From Neodontobutis hainanensis (taxonomy: Eukaryota > Chordata > Actinopteri > Gobiiformes > Odontobutidae), in the NCBI GenBank assembly GCA_024349245.1, contig JALDNG010000038.1:434001-498000 (forward strand): a stretch of DNA of 64,000 nt, written 5' to 3'. This document shows, one piece after another, positions 1-12,264 of the stretch. Numbering within the stretch: the stretch's first letter is position 1; each line of letters begins with the position of its first letter. The position numbers and the translations under genes are program-made. Below the pieces are notes generated by a model. That model did no database searches. It worked only from the letters and a program-made list of their open reading frames with translations, and was not told the DNA's origin.

Positions 1-3000
1 AAAGAAAGTTCTTAGTACTGCAGGAGCCTCACATTTTTGTTAAATCAAGTTGAACAGTCATGATTAACAATGGAAGCCACATCTAAACAGCAGCATACTC
101 TATTCATTGTCTTCTTGATGCACCAACAACTCAGATCCCATCTCCTTTTAAAGAAATAAAGCATGCTTTGTATCAAACTTAGCATCTGAAAAGCTAAATT
201 TGATTTATTATTTGATTTCAAACTTCACTCAAAGTCTCCGTCTCTTTGTCTTATGTAGCTTTTTAGAAACATCACTGAATGCTAACAGCTGATCCCTGGT
301 GAGTGAGTGCAGTAAGACAATGGTCCTGTTTCTTTAATGTGGTGTAAACTGAGCCAAACGCCTGAAATGTCTCATCTTTCCAGTGCAAAAACAATACAGA
401 GTCACAAAAAGCACATTTAACAGGTTGTTTGTTCAGAATGTGGTACTACACTCCACAAACTATCATTACAGACATATCTATTGTCAGGTTTTGGGCCAAA
501 GAACCTTAAAAATATACTTTTGCTAGATTTCCATTTCTTGTTTTTGACAGTCTACAATGTACTAGTACTTTATGTATTTCCATACCAGCAGCAGAGTCTC
601 CAGTAAAAGTCTTTATTAAACAAGTTGGAAATCCTCTGTGGCTTTCTCTGTCCAAATGTCATCATCCAAATCCTCTACAAACTCCACATTCACTTCCATT
701 GTCTGCTCACAAAATAATGCAGAATATACTTTCTCTGAGCTTACGTTTGGATGTGAACAGATTGTAAGTTCAGCCCTAGACTAAGTCGGGACTGTGGATG
801 GGCAAAGCTCATTCGGCTGCAATGAGTTTGAGATACAGGCTGAGATTGTGGGATGGGACTGGAGTAATCCCAGGTCACCTTCAGACAGTGCCGCTACAAA
901 CAGGAACCAACAAACTGTTCCATCACCTGCAGCTTCTCTTTCCTCTTGTCTTGGTTTAGTCATTAAACTGTCCGAACGGGCAGGTTCTTCTGTCGCGCCA
1001 TAGTATAAGCAGTAAGTCAATGCCACAGCGGGACATAAGGTAAAACCGGAAGCGAGTTTGATGAGCTGTTTTTGTTTCTATAAACTGATAAAGTAATAAA
1101 AAAAACTGTTGGGTTTAAAACAAAAGCTCTTCCTTTTGGCTTTGGCTTCATCTTTTGAGTTTCATCTGATGATTGGACATTAGCCAGTAAAATGCAAACA
1201 TAGATTTTAAAATAAGTTTGAAATAAACAATTTCTTGCAATAAAAATATATTGTTTTATACATTTTACAAAGTTTATTAACATTATGAGTTCACAAGGGA
1301 TGAGCCTTTACATCAAACTTGGTGTGCGTCTTGGGGAACATGATGAACATGGGAACGTCCAGGTCTGGGCTGGAGTCATTTGCCATTTCACAAAATCTGT
1401 GAAAATCTGATGTAACTCAGGAAGAACCTACTTTTTGACCTTTGTACATCATAAATGTGACAAATGTGCTAAAGTTCAAAGCAAATCATAACAGATGACC
1501 TTTAATCATTACAATAATAAGAAACGTCCATGTAAGTGTCCATCTCCAGACCATTTTGTGTCAGATTTAGGCTGTTTAAAGCTGTTTAAATAGCCCTAAT
1601 TCTGCTTCAGACAAGGCCCTTTTGTGTGAGACAGTAAGCTTTCCTCTTCAGTGGATTCAAATGTGACATTAAATTGGCTCATTAGAAATTTGTCAGACCT
1701 GGATAATCTCAATCTAAGGAAAAATGAACCAAATAACTAAATGAGTGGCTCACAAAAGGCCATTTTTCTGACTGTGTCGACAGATGAATGTGGTGACGAC
1801 ATATTGGACGAGATGAAGCATAATCCATCGGCCAAAATAAGCACAGGGAAGTCTGCTCGCCATGTTTCTCAAAAAATGCAGTCTAATAGAGACATTTATG
1901 CACATGAACAAATACCAGGGCGCAGTAGCACTTTATAATTATAGTTACCATGGATTATTTTAAGCCCTGTTCGTTGTATTCAGGAATCATATTTGCCCAT
2001 TTTGTAAACAGTCATCAGACATTTATTACCTTATCATTTTCAACAAGAGACTTTATTATAAAACACGATACAGTTTATTGAAAAGCAACTAAAAAACATT
2101 CTTCTGAGAGGAAAACAAAATCCCATCTTGAGTGGTCCTGACCTGAGCTAACACGGAGCACAAGAAGAGGAGACACAAAGCACATCCATGAACAAGAACA
2201 CAGAGAGATAATGAATATTGTATTACCCACAGGAGCACCCCCATCCCCCCGACAAGCACTACACCAAAAATTTATCCAAATCAGCTCAGGGAGTGTACTG
2301 TTTAACCACGATGGGCTTTTTATAGCAGGGTTGGAATAATAAGACATTTTCTGATTGTGTGGGAGTGGAATCAATACTGCAGCCAAGTGTGGCCCGTTAG
2401 AGTTGCATTGGTTTTTGGTTTACTGAATGATGGTCTTGAAATACTATATACTAATATTTTAACATAATTCCCAACATGTTAACCTAGAATTGTGGCACTG
2501 TTCCGATTCTGCTTGTGTTTCAGCCGTTTAGATGAAACCTTGAATGATCAACACCAAACCCACACTCGTGTAAAGAAACCAGTCTTATTCACTACTATCA
2601 CAATTTTTTATGCTGTAAAGGTCAGACTCTTGTAGAACAGTGTTTCCCAGATTTACCAGATTTCAAAGACCAAATCATTCTTGACCGTATTCTTTACCAG
2701 TTTTAGCGTAATTTTGGTCATTTGGTACATTTCTTAATTTTTAGTGCCATTTAATTGAGTTCAAAGCAATTTCTTATCATAATGCAGTGTATGTTATATG
2801 TTTTAAGTATTATTCTTGGCATAATGTCAATCCTGACCATTTCCAATGTCCAAAAACAGCGATATTTACAAATGCACATTGACTTTTACAAGACTTTTGT
2901 GTCCCGACCCCATGTTTGGAAACCACAGATGTTGAGGCAAGTTTAAGCAGAAAATACTCATGTGGTGTAGCATTATGTAGTTTGTTTATTTTACATCATT

Positions 3001-3429
3001 ATTATTAGAAAAAAGCACTTTATGACCTTTATGTTGCCAAAAATGAAGTTTCAATATATGGTTAAAATAAAAATAAAAGTATAAATTTTTTTTAAAGGTA
3101 CTTAAATGATGATTGCTAATGTCCTGCTTAACCTTAACAGCATTTTTATTTTTATTTAATACAGTAATATAAAATTTACTTAAATAAATGTACTCAATTT
3201 ACATTTCTGCACTTTTAACAAATTGAGACAAAATAGCACTGCCTCAAACAGGCGAGCCACTGAGGCGCCCCGGACAATGGGTTACATAAAATAACATAAA
3301 ATAAAACAAACAAAGATTATAAGGTAAACAGTGATTATATATAGTTTCCTATTACATACTCACTTGTTGAAAATGAAAAAGAAAGAAACCTCGAAAAAAT
3401 GGAGAAACATGGTGGAAAATCATGCAGCT
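1..3429. other. Non-coding stretch, nothing recognised
   Basis: Open frames here are short (about 100 codons or fewer), overlap on both strands and carry no recognisable domain. The sequence is AT-rich with simple A/T runs. I see no splice-flanked exon, RNA gene or transposon coding remnant that I can name. Confidence 0.5.
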
Positions 3430-3445
3430 CTGCCCTCTAGTGGTT
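3430..3445 (-). promoter_or_regulatory. CTCF-like motif (weaker of two)
   Basis: Read on the minus strand this gives ACCACTAGAGGGCAGA, close to the vertebrate CTCF core CCAC-N-AG-R-GGGC. Such matches occur by chance and inside repeats, so binding is not shown. A second, stronger match in the same orientation lies about 1.3 kb to the right. Confidence 0.3.
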
Positions 3446-4716
3446 AAATCTATGATCAATGATTCAGATTCCTCCAGAGACAATGACTCAGAGTCAACAG
3501 AGCGCACGAGGATGAGACGTGATGGATGCGTTTCCATAATACCACAGCAGCTGCATGAAGAATTGATGGGCGCTTGTTGACAATAGCAAGAGCGGCCGAT
3601 TGAGTTCCCATGTTGACACGGGACATACATGGTTCATGAGAGTGCTCTTCCCGCAGAAAGGGTCCCAGGATGGCCCGCGGAAGCAGAAGGTCGGGACGCA
3701 GTGAAGCTTTAAATATGAAATATGAATAAGTGCAGAGCCGAGAGATCTAAACAAGGATAAATAAACTTGATAAGAAAGGTGAGTGATTGTGTCAAGAGCC
3801 GGACAACATGGCAAGAGACAGATTCTCAACAATGTCAATAAAACAAACTGTGCTGTTTTTTTTCTGCTCCTGTAAAATGACAGGGCTTTGATTTTACAAG
3901 GAATACAGGAAGTGTTCAGTTACACGTAAACAGTAAACTTTCCCATTTCAGCTGAACTTGGTTGTTTTGTCTGGAGACACTGTCAGGTTCCAGTCGCCTC
4001 ATTGCCCCACAGTCTCCACTGAGCACATTTCAAACACTTCCTACGCACTGCCATGGTCCGCTCTGAGCAGAACCGTGACTGAATCTGAAAAAACTGGACT
4101 GTAGTACAGTTGCTCAGAGCTGCTGTATGACTGATTGGTTGAGCTTTATGCAAAAAAGAAAATGGCCAAAGCTCATTTAGATTGAACCTTAGTGGAATGT
4201 AATTTAAAACTTGATATTTGGCTTAATTCTTAATGTATGATGCTGACAAAACCCACTGAGCTAACAGACCTCCATATAGCTTCTGTAGAATCTCTTCCAG
4301 TAAGCTCTGCTAGTTTTTCACCTGTCGCACACTTGTATTTGTTTTTACCCTGTGAAGGCAACACACACACAGACTGAAAACAAAACGTGAAACTTGGAAT
4401 TCTATTAAGATTAATTTAAAAAACGAATGCACAAAGTATTTAAAGGCTGTGTTGTATTTTTCTTTTGACTTTTCTTCAGTCTCTCTGTCGCAGTGTCACC
4501 TGAAGAGGAACGATGTGCATCAGGAGCTGGTGGTCACTTCGTTGCCGTGGAAACAGTCGAGAAAGTACGAGCAGTGTTTGAGTTGGATTTGGCCACAGGC
4601 TTCGTGTGGAGTAATGTCAGGACGGGCTGACCAGTGCAGACTGCACATGGCAGTGATGGAGACTGTTCACTTTAGAAAAAAAACAAACAGTTTTGCATCT
4701 GTACTTGAACTGCATT
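3446..4716. other. Non-coding stretch
   Basis: No gene, RNA or named repeat recognised. Open frames are shorter than 90 codons and without domains. Confidence 0.45.
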
Positions 4717-4735
4717 AGAGCGCCCCCTGGTGGCC
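4717..4735 (-). promoter_or_regulatory. CTCF-like motif
   Basis: The minus strand reads GGCCACCAGGGGGCGCTCT, which contains CCACCAGGGGGCGC, an essentially consensus CTCF core. It lies in otherwise unannotated DNA. In vertebrates such motifs can mark insulators or loop anchors; occupancy here is inference only. Confidence 0.4.
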
Positions 4736-6279
4736 ATCTTGTGTATCACAGTTGACTGAAGAGGGTTTGCTTGAGGTTATAGGTTTTTTATTGTTGTAAA
4801 AAGGGTTTAAAAAGGGTCCTAGGTTGAGTCACATGCAGTGAGTTATTGCATAGGCTACTCACCGGCCTCTTGGAGAAGACCATTCACGGGGTTTGCACGT
4901 CCTTATTTTAGATTTGTTTTTATAATACATATAACGAAGGGTATCACATTTGCCGGTTGAGTCATGTATGTAAGGCAATGTCTGTTTGCCTCAACCTCCT
5001 GATTTACCAAAAGGCATCATAATAATCTATTCATTCTTTTGTGTCCTGATTGTAAACAGAGAGAAAAGAGCTATCTGATTACACAACGCTGCTAATCAGT
5101 GTGAAAACATCTGGTAATACAGACACACGTTGCTGCACAAACGGACAAGCTGGACAAAGACAGTCTCGATTCATTAGACGCAATGTTTCTGACAGAAAAC
5201 AAATCTCCACTGTCAGTTTGTGTCAGAGTATGTCTGCTCAGTTCAATGACTCAAGTGTCTGTTTTAATTGTAGTGTAAATGGTTTACAGTGCAGTATTGT
5301 CTGTTGTTGTACAGTATATTGTGTATAAGTGTAGTCTACAGTTTGTCCAGCAGATAGAGCTCTCAGATAAACTCTCAGTCCTAAACTCTGCACTTTAAAT
5401 GATTTACAGATGGAAAATACAAACACTAGTCAATTTTTTCATGAAAGCCTGCTTAAGAGTGCAATGAAATGTGAGGATTTTAACTTGACACAAAGTCTAA
5501 ACACTACAAATTTAGTCTTTGAATAAGTCCAAAGTCATAGATGGACAGTGTTAATATATAACAAAAATAATGTGGACAAGCTTGGGTATTGTCCAGTTGA
5601 TTGATTTAAAATCTTGAGACCAAAGACTGAGACAAGGCAGAATAAAGATGTAGTATAGACTGACATTATCAAGACTTTCAACATTCGACTTTCAACGTGG
5701 CTTTTGACTCCTTTGTTTGCATCATTTACTAAGTATTAAAGACTCATATGTTCTCGATTGAAAGTGAATTAAACTACATCATGTCAGATTTTACTCCTCT
5801 AAATGCCTCTTTGTCGGATGGAGCTGCTGTAGACTTCATTTACCTGCATCAGACCTTGACTGGGTTCTCACAGCAGGTTTCCATGACGACTGAACTCCAG
5901 GGTAAACTCATCTCTGAAAATATCCAGCTGCAGATTAGAAAACAAAGTCCTCTCTGTGGTATATACATGAATATATGCAGCACTTCCTTCTGAGCAGGTC
6001 ATAACTGCTAAGTTTACACAACGAGAAACATATAGTAGTAATTGTATTTCAAATACTACAAGCCGCAAAAACAAAAAGAGTACATTTAAATGGTTGTTTT
6101 TTTAGCTGTTGATGTAAGGCCTCAAGACTTTATTAAAAGAGGGGAATCTGTCTGAAAGAGTGTACCTCATTCTCTCAAGGTATAGCGTATTTGTCACTAA
6201 GACACAGTTTTGACGGGAAGTAAGAAATAAAACACTAATGCATCCTCATCAAAGTCAGAGTAACCGAGTAACAGAGTAA
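4736..6279. other. Non-coding stretch
   Basis: Nothing recognised. Short open frames only, for example about 81 codons at 5748-5993, with no domain. Confidence 0.45.
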
Positions 6280-6558
6280 TCAGACATGCCTCAGATAATC
6301 AGGTTGCAGCTGTACATGAAGCATTTGGGATTTTAAATTGAATATGTCAATCCAGTAACTTTGAACTTTGGGACATAGAGCTAAACTGTGTCTTAGGGTG
6401 TCTTCCGTATGAGAGCATTTATCACTCAGAGATATGGAATCTTTCATCAGAAAAATGAAGACGGTGCAGAGTCTTAGTATTATAAGAGCACCTGTGAATA
6501 GCACCAGCTTTCTGTTCATTGCATATCTGTAATTGTGATGCCTACTTCCTGTTCCCAT
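6280..6558 (-). pseudogene. L1-like LINE ORF2 C-terminal remnant
   Basis: The minus-strand frame contains DKCSHTEDTLRHSLALCP followed by KVQSYW and a hydrophobic stretch. This resembles the cysteine-rich tail at the C-terminus of L1/Tx1-clade LINE ORF2 proteins (C-x2-C, then H and C, then a Trp-containing helix). The part just upstream reads in another frame as a degenerate HR...LHRLHF stretch, also typical of this region, so a frameshift is likely. No endonuclease or RT core is visible nearby. It is a short dead fragment. The family call rests on this one motif and could be another LINE clade. Confidence 0.4.
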
Positions 6559-6914
6559 TTGAATTTTAATGAAGAGGTGCTTACTTCATTTAAATCTTTG
6601 AGAGATTCATTTCTCTGTGTGTGGAAGATGTTGAAGGCATTCATTAAGAACGGAGCTTTGGAAGGTCTCAAGTGCAACTCTGTGAGTGCTTTCTGATATA
6701 ATCCTTTTCTGTAACTATTTGAATCCTTCCCTGGGAGCCAGTATGTCTCCTGCAGCTGTCTGAGATACTGTATAAATCACTTAGTGTGCAGATACCTGCC
6801 TCTCTCCAGAGTTTGAATGTGTTTTTTTTAAAATAGAAGCTCTGAAAGAGGGAGTTTCAGCAAAGGGCTTGGTAGTAAATTAAGACTTCAATTTACGTCA
6901 TCATCATCATCATA

Positions 6915-6950
6915 AGGGTTAAGAGTGGGTTTCTACCCACTCTTAACCCT
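6915..6950. repeat. Perfect 15-bp inverted repeat at the L2 5' end
   Basis: Arms agggttaagagtggg (6915-6929) and cccactcttaaccct (6936-6950) are exact reverse complements separated by a 6-base loop. The right arm is coding sequence of the L2-like element (PTLNP); the left arm is an inverted copy of it. A short (TCA)n run (6898-6913) sits immediately upstream. Confidence 0.85.
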
Positions 6951-8345
6951 ACACTGCTAGAAAACTACAGACCGGTTTCCCTCCTTCCCTTCACTGCCAA
7001 AACTATGGGGTGAGTTGTGTTTACGCTAAAACTTTCTCACACGGAACAACCTCCTGGACAGCAACCAGTCTGGGTTCAAGAGCGGACACTCATCTGTCTG
7101 CTGCCTTTGACACTGTTAATCATCACATCCTCTTGTCTTCTCTCAGTGCAATGGGTGTCTCTGGAATGGCGTTGCAATGGTTCCAGTCTTACCTCTCGGA
7201 AAGGTCATTCAGAGTATCCTGGAGAAACAAGGTCTCTGAGTCCCAACATCTCAATACAGGGGTGCCACAGGGCTCAGTGCTTGGACCGCTACTCTTTTCC
7301 ATATACATGACATTCCTTGGCTCTGTCATTCAGAAGCATGGCTTTTCCTGTCACTGCTGCAGCTGACACTCAACTCCACTTGTCATTTCAACCTGATGAT
7401 CCAACAGTCTCTGCTCGAGTCTTGGCGTGCATGAGTGACATCTCACTTTGGATGAAGGACCATCACCTGCAGCTGAACCTTAGAAAACCAGAAATGCTAG
7501 TGATTCCTGCCAACCCAAAGACCCACCACAACCTCTCCATTCAACTAGGCTCATCAACCATTTCACCGTCCAGCACTGCCAGAAATCTGGGAGTGGTAAT
7601 TGATGATCAACTTAACTTCACAAGTCATGTTGCCAGCACCACCAGGTCCTGTAGATTCATCCTCTACAACATCAGAAAATTAGACTTTTCCTATCGGAGC
7701 ACTCTACGCAAATCCTAGTCCAGGCTCTTGTCTTGTCCAAACTGGATTATTGCAATGCTCTACTGGTTGGACTATCTGCCTGCACAACCAAACCTCTGCA
7801 GCTGATTCAGAATGCAGCGGCAAGAGTGGTCTTTAAAGAACTGAAGAGAGCGCACGGAACTCCTGTCTTCATTATGTTACACTTACTCCCGGTTGACGCC
7901 TGCATCAAGTTCAAAGCTATGCTCTTGGCCTACAAGACCACCACTGGCTCCGCCCCCTCATATCTTCACTCACTAACACAGACCTATGTTCCTACCAGAT
8001 CCCTGCAATCTTCAAATGAACAACGTCTGGTTGTACCATCCCAAAAAGGAAAAAAAATCACTCTCACGTACTTTCTCTGGATGTGTTCCACATTGGTGGA
8101 AAGATCTACCTGCTGCTACAAGATCAGCAGATTCTGTAGCCATCTTTAAAAAATGCCTGAAAACTAGAGAACTAATCAGTCTTAGAACTAATGTAAAGAA
8201 AACTGCATTTCTGTTGAAGGGGTAAATGAGTGGAATAGTTTTACAGCTGAACTCAAGACAAGAACCTTTTCACAGATGCTTCATTTTCTTCTATAAAAAT
8301 GTGTCTTATAAAGGCTAGATTGAGTTAATGTATTTAGGAAATGCA
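6936..8345 (+). mobile_element. 5'-truncated L2-like LINE
   Basis: This is a non-LTR retrotransposon fragment that keeps the middle and C-terminal part of the reverse transcriptase and the following conserved C-terminal region. It starts abruptly inside the RT coding region (LLENYRPVSLLP at about 6954-6990), so the 5' part with the endonuclease is missing, as is usual for LINE insertions. The coding remnant ends near 8225 and AT-rich sequence follows; the exact 3' end is not clear. The motifs match the abundant fish L2 clade. A CR1/Rex-type element is the alternative. Confidence 0.8.
6954..8225 (+). pseudogene. L2-like reverse transcriptase, broken
   Basis: In order along the plus strand are NYRPVSLLP (RT block 1), AAFDTVNHHILL (the block with the first catalytic Asp, at 7109-7111), GVPQGSVLGPLLF (7259-7297), the position of the FADD/YADD box, LQLNLRKPE, RNLGVVIDDQL and KLDYCNALLVGL...LIQNAAARVVF. 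These are hallmark blocks of L2-clade RTs. The frame shifts several times, near 7017-7320, 7720 and 8000. The YADD catalytic box reads AAAD, so the first Asp of the pair is gone. Together these show a dead copy. No intact ORF longer than about 138 codons remains. Confidence 0.8.
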
Positions 8346-9391
8346 TTTGCTTTCCAAACTCAAATTGTTGAGGCGGTGACAGTTTCCACATTGTGCAGCC
8401 CTGACTGCATGTTCAGAGCTATGTGTCTGCTGAAATGTTTCTAGCTTAGTAACTGATCACATGTTTGTTGTTGGTGCCAGCCATGCTCAACGCATGCTGC
8501 TAGGTGGCACCTTTCACATACATAAATCACAATTTAAATAAAAAGAATAATAAAACCAAGACTCAAATATAAACAATAAAAAACAAAAGATAAAAGCCCC
8601 CTAGTTAATCCTAGTAAAAGTTAGCATTTAATTTAATAATCTTTTAAATGTAGCATGTAAATATATGTAGTATTTTCTGATGCAGAAAAATAATATTCTA
8701 CCTCTGTCCATTTCAGGAAATTTGATTTGGGAGATTAGGTTGCCATAGCGATTCTACCAGTGCCCCCCACTCCCCCACTCCCCTCCCCTTCAGCAGCAGT
8801 AGCTCCCGCACATCACAGTAATTTGTCAGATAAACGCCGTGTGTCCTTTGTGGTAATAAGTCCATGGAGTTCAGGGCGAATAGAGTGATTAAATATTACC
8901 ATGTCACATCTGACTTCATTCAGCAATTATGCCCAGACCCAGCTTCAACAAACGCAATTAAACTCGGACAATGGCCGGATATGAACTCACTCCAAGTTGG
9001 GTTTCAAACGGCACAAAGTGGACGAGGTTCAGAGATCCCTGTGCCACATCCTGTTTTTTTCTACTAGACCTCATTTTGTTTCCTTTAATTGTCCAACTGT
9101 TTGAGCTGTCAAGTTTTGTCAGGACTTGATAAAAGACAAATGAAGATGCCATGAGAAATAATTTACACCAGAGAGATTAGAGGATGTATGAACAAAGGGC
9201 ACAATAAAGATAATTCCGATTTAGTTTGCTTCAGTGAGTCAGACATTGTGAGACTTGTTGCTTCTTTAAACATTTTTAAATTTTACCATATGTTTGTACA
9301 TTTACAAGCAAGCAATGTGTTAAATTAAACTTACATTCAGATGAACTTGAAGAAATAATGGAAAGAATTGTAACTTGAAAAGTAAATGGTA
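8346..9391. other. Non-coding stretch
   Basis: No gene or named repeat recognised. It contains a C-rich patch (about 8761-8790) and AT-rich simple sequence. Confidence 0.45.
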
Positions 9392-9437
9392 TCCATTTCC
9401 TCTGTTGGAACTGTATTGACCCAACAGAGGAAATGGA
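9392..9437. repeat. Perfect 17-bp inverted repeat
   Basis: Arms tccatttcctctgttgg (9392-9408) and ccaacagaggaaatgga (9421-9437) are exact reverse complements with a 12-base spacer. The RNA or cruciform form would be a strong hairpin. I see no poly-T terminator or conserved gene around it. Confidence 0.85.
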
Positions 9438-10058
9438 GAAGAACCTTAATAACACCTGAGTTCAATTCCCTGTCTGAGCAAGTCATCAGTTTGAATCTTT
9501 CTGTGAGGAGTTAGAATGTTCTTCTCTGTGCCTGGGTAGATTTGCCCTCTTAAACCTTTAAAAACCTGCACACACACATGTCAGTGAACATGACCAAGAT
9601 TTGAGATGGCCCAAACAAGTTTCCCCGGCAAAAGTAAACGCTAGAGTTAAATGTAAAAAAACAATATGGGTCTTTGGAAAGGCTTTACTGGTCTGAAAAA
9701 CAACTCTTCAGCAGGATTATCCACTCCCAGCTCTCCTGGGTAATGTCTCTTCAAGGCCACTATTTGTCCCCATTTTATGGTCTGCATTTTCTATACATTT
9801 CCAGCAGTGTGTACAAAACATTTGACGTGTTTATACCTATTTACAGTGCCTCAAGTCTTGGGTCATTGCACTATTTCTTCATTCATTGTAGGCTACAAAA
9901 ATGAATGCTACATCAGTTCTTGCTTCTGTGGTCAGTTTGGTTCAAATATAGTCAGTCCAACAGAATCAAAAATACCATAGACCATAGACCATTAGGTAAT
10001 AAGTTAAAATGTTAAATCTTGATGTTATTATACAGTATAGAAATTAGAAAACCAAGAC

Positions 10059-10700
10059 ATGGACCAGTGTGTTCCAACCAGTTCAGCAACATGCTACATT
10101 TCACAAAATACAAACTGGACCTTTATATTAACACACACTTTGCAAGGCGTTTTTAAAAAATCTGAATGGTGTCCTGAAAACACATTTATATTTGAAAAAG
10201 GGGCTCAAACAAAGAGGAAAATGTGCACTTACAAAAATGTCTGTGGACAAAGCATGTTCGATCACAGTCTTTTCATTTCTATCATCATGTCCTTAAATTT
10301 CTGTCTGCTTTCCCTGATTTACCTAATTAGACAAAACACAGAGCAGCTTTTTAGTTTGACCACAGGATTATTGTCATTCAGAGCTTTGTGTACTGATTGG
10401 GGACAGGGATTTAGTTTCTCTCTCGATAGAAACATTGCTGATGAGTGTTTTTCTATTGCAGAGCTGGAGCCAGTGTTTCTCTGGGTGTTATTTCAGACGA
10501 TTGACACTCGGTGCAGAGGGCAGTGCTACAGGCCAACACTGATGTTGTTGCAAATTGCTCTGGTGAGCTCTCAGCTAATGGTGTCACACTGTGGCCATAA
10601 ACAAACAGACGAGAATGATGTTTTAGGACACAAAAAAGGAGCTCTGTGCTGGACTTTGGATTGGATATGGGCTACGTGGACTCAAAATGAAAATTGCTAA
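10059..10700 (+). other. Unexplained 213-codon open frame, uncertain coding
   Basis: One ATG-to-stop frame of 213 codons. This is long for AT-rich non-coding DNA; the only longer ORFs in the window are mc4r and transposon coding pieces. The predicted protein is Cys- and Trp-rich, has a short hydrophobic stretch (around residues 70-90) and shows no domain I recognise. No strong Kozak context, splice signals or poly(A) signal ties it to a transcript. It could be a chance frame inside conserved non-coding or repeat-derived DNA. Confidence 0.12.
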
Positions 10701-10875
10701 AACAATGTAGTTAATATTATAAGTGAGATGTGAGTATTTCTGTCCTTTGCTATCTTATATGAACAAGTATATGGCACTCCTTTACAATTTGTGTTGTGTC
10801 TTCATGTTAGGATTAGGCTCAATGGAAACTGGCTGAAGACACAACTTATTTACCATACAACAGTATGGTTCTCAG

Positions 10876-11505
10876 CAGAGGTAGGACGTAATGTTACTGT
10901 ACATAGGTCGATTTTCAGGTATCTGAACTTTATTTGAGTTTACTTTTTACTTTTACTCCCTACATTTGAACACAGATATCTGTACTTTCTACTCCTTTCA
11001 TTGACAAAACAACCTCCGCGGATGATAACATGACGTGAAGAAGACATGACTAACACGGAGGAAGAAAGAAAGACATCTATGGACGTGTTTAAGAGAACTG
11101 TTTGAGGTTGTTGGTTCTAAGAATGATTTTATGGCGTGGCTTATTTTGCATTTCTATAAATCATTACTCCCTTGCATTTACGTATTTACACTCAATTGCA
11201 GAGAGCCCCAAAAATGAGTAACCTCCATTTTGTTTAAGTCGTAGTTAATTATCTATCTACTAACCACAGGGTACCTCCAATGTCTTTAAAGTATTAAAAA
11301 CCCATTTATTGTGTTAAAATCAGGTCCAAGTCTTAAATTTGTTCTTTTACGACATTTAATTGCACCATAAACGGTAAAGTTTTGCGGCAATATCACAAAT
11401 GTATTGAGGATCATTGACAGCAAAAATACATTTTATTTAAGTACATTTCAGAGACTGTACTTTTTTACTTTTATTTGAGTAAAGAAGTAGGCTACCAGAG
11501 TCAGA
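10876..11505. mobile_element. hAT-type MITE relic (approximate limits)
   Basis: The left end begins cagaggtaggacgtaatg and is followed by the characteristic run of ACTTTTTACTTTTACTCC-like sequence. The right part has the same texture (gtacttttttacttttattt gagtaaag). Fish genomes carry many non-autonomous hAT elements with ends of the form CAGAGGTGGA...ACTCAAGTAC. The body between the ends is diverged and I cannot define an 8-bp target-site duplication. Limits are approximate. Confidence 0.4.
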
Positions 11506-11560
11506 CCAAATGCAGGAAAAGACCATTAAAACACATTAAAACACATAAAGAAAAGCAAAC

Positions 11561-11589
11561 CAAGAGTGGGAACACTACTCCCACTCTTG
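11561..11589. repeat. Perfect 11-bp inverted repeat
   Basis: caagagtggga (11561-11571) and tcccactcttg (11579-11589) are exact reverse complements with a 7-base loop. Confidence 0.75.
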
Positions 11590-12240
11590 TGTTAAAATAA
11601 TTCTATATTAATAATACTAACATGTCTCTATAGGTCTTACTCAGAGACACCATTAATGCTGTCTACATAAGGCACGTTTTCCCAGTGTCATGTCGACAGT
11701 GAACACATCGTCAGGGAAAGTCCAATAGTCACGTTCACGTTGCTCTCGGTTGAACATGCAGAGTTTCCTGAAATACAATTCGGACAAACAGCTGGGTTTA
11801 TCTCTTGTAGTGAGTAGCTCATTAACTTCTCCAGGTCCTGTGTGTTTGTGTGTTTATCTGCTGCTCTGCTGCGAAGAACCTCTAACCAAACCGACCCGCA
11901 GGTGAAAACACAGGACAGAGTTTGATTTTTCAACCTTTAGAGTATTTGGACTGAGAGGCACTTACCTTACCCCCAAACAAATAACTTCAAATAATAGCTT
12001 CTCACTCACACATACATGTAAACTTTACTGCACTCATAAATGAGTTGTTTTGTAAAAGCCCCTATGGATTATTTAGATTTCCCATTCTTTAATTACTCTT
12101 GATTGTTACTTACAATCTCTTCTTGTCTTGGACGTGTCTTCGTTTTCAGCCCTTAAAGTCTGACACTGTGGTCTCCACTACTGTAGCAGATTTTTAATTA
12201 GTGTATAGCTCATTTTTAATGTGAAAACTTCTACAAATTG
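11590..12240. other. Non-coding stretch
   Basis: Nothing recognised beyond short open frames without domains. Confidence 0.4.
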
Positions 12241-12264
12241 ATTATTATTATTATTATTATTATT
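12241..12264. repeat. (ATT)n microsatellite
   Basis: About eight ATT units in a row followed by a short T run. Confidence 0.9.
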
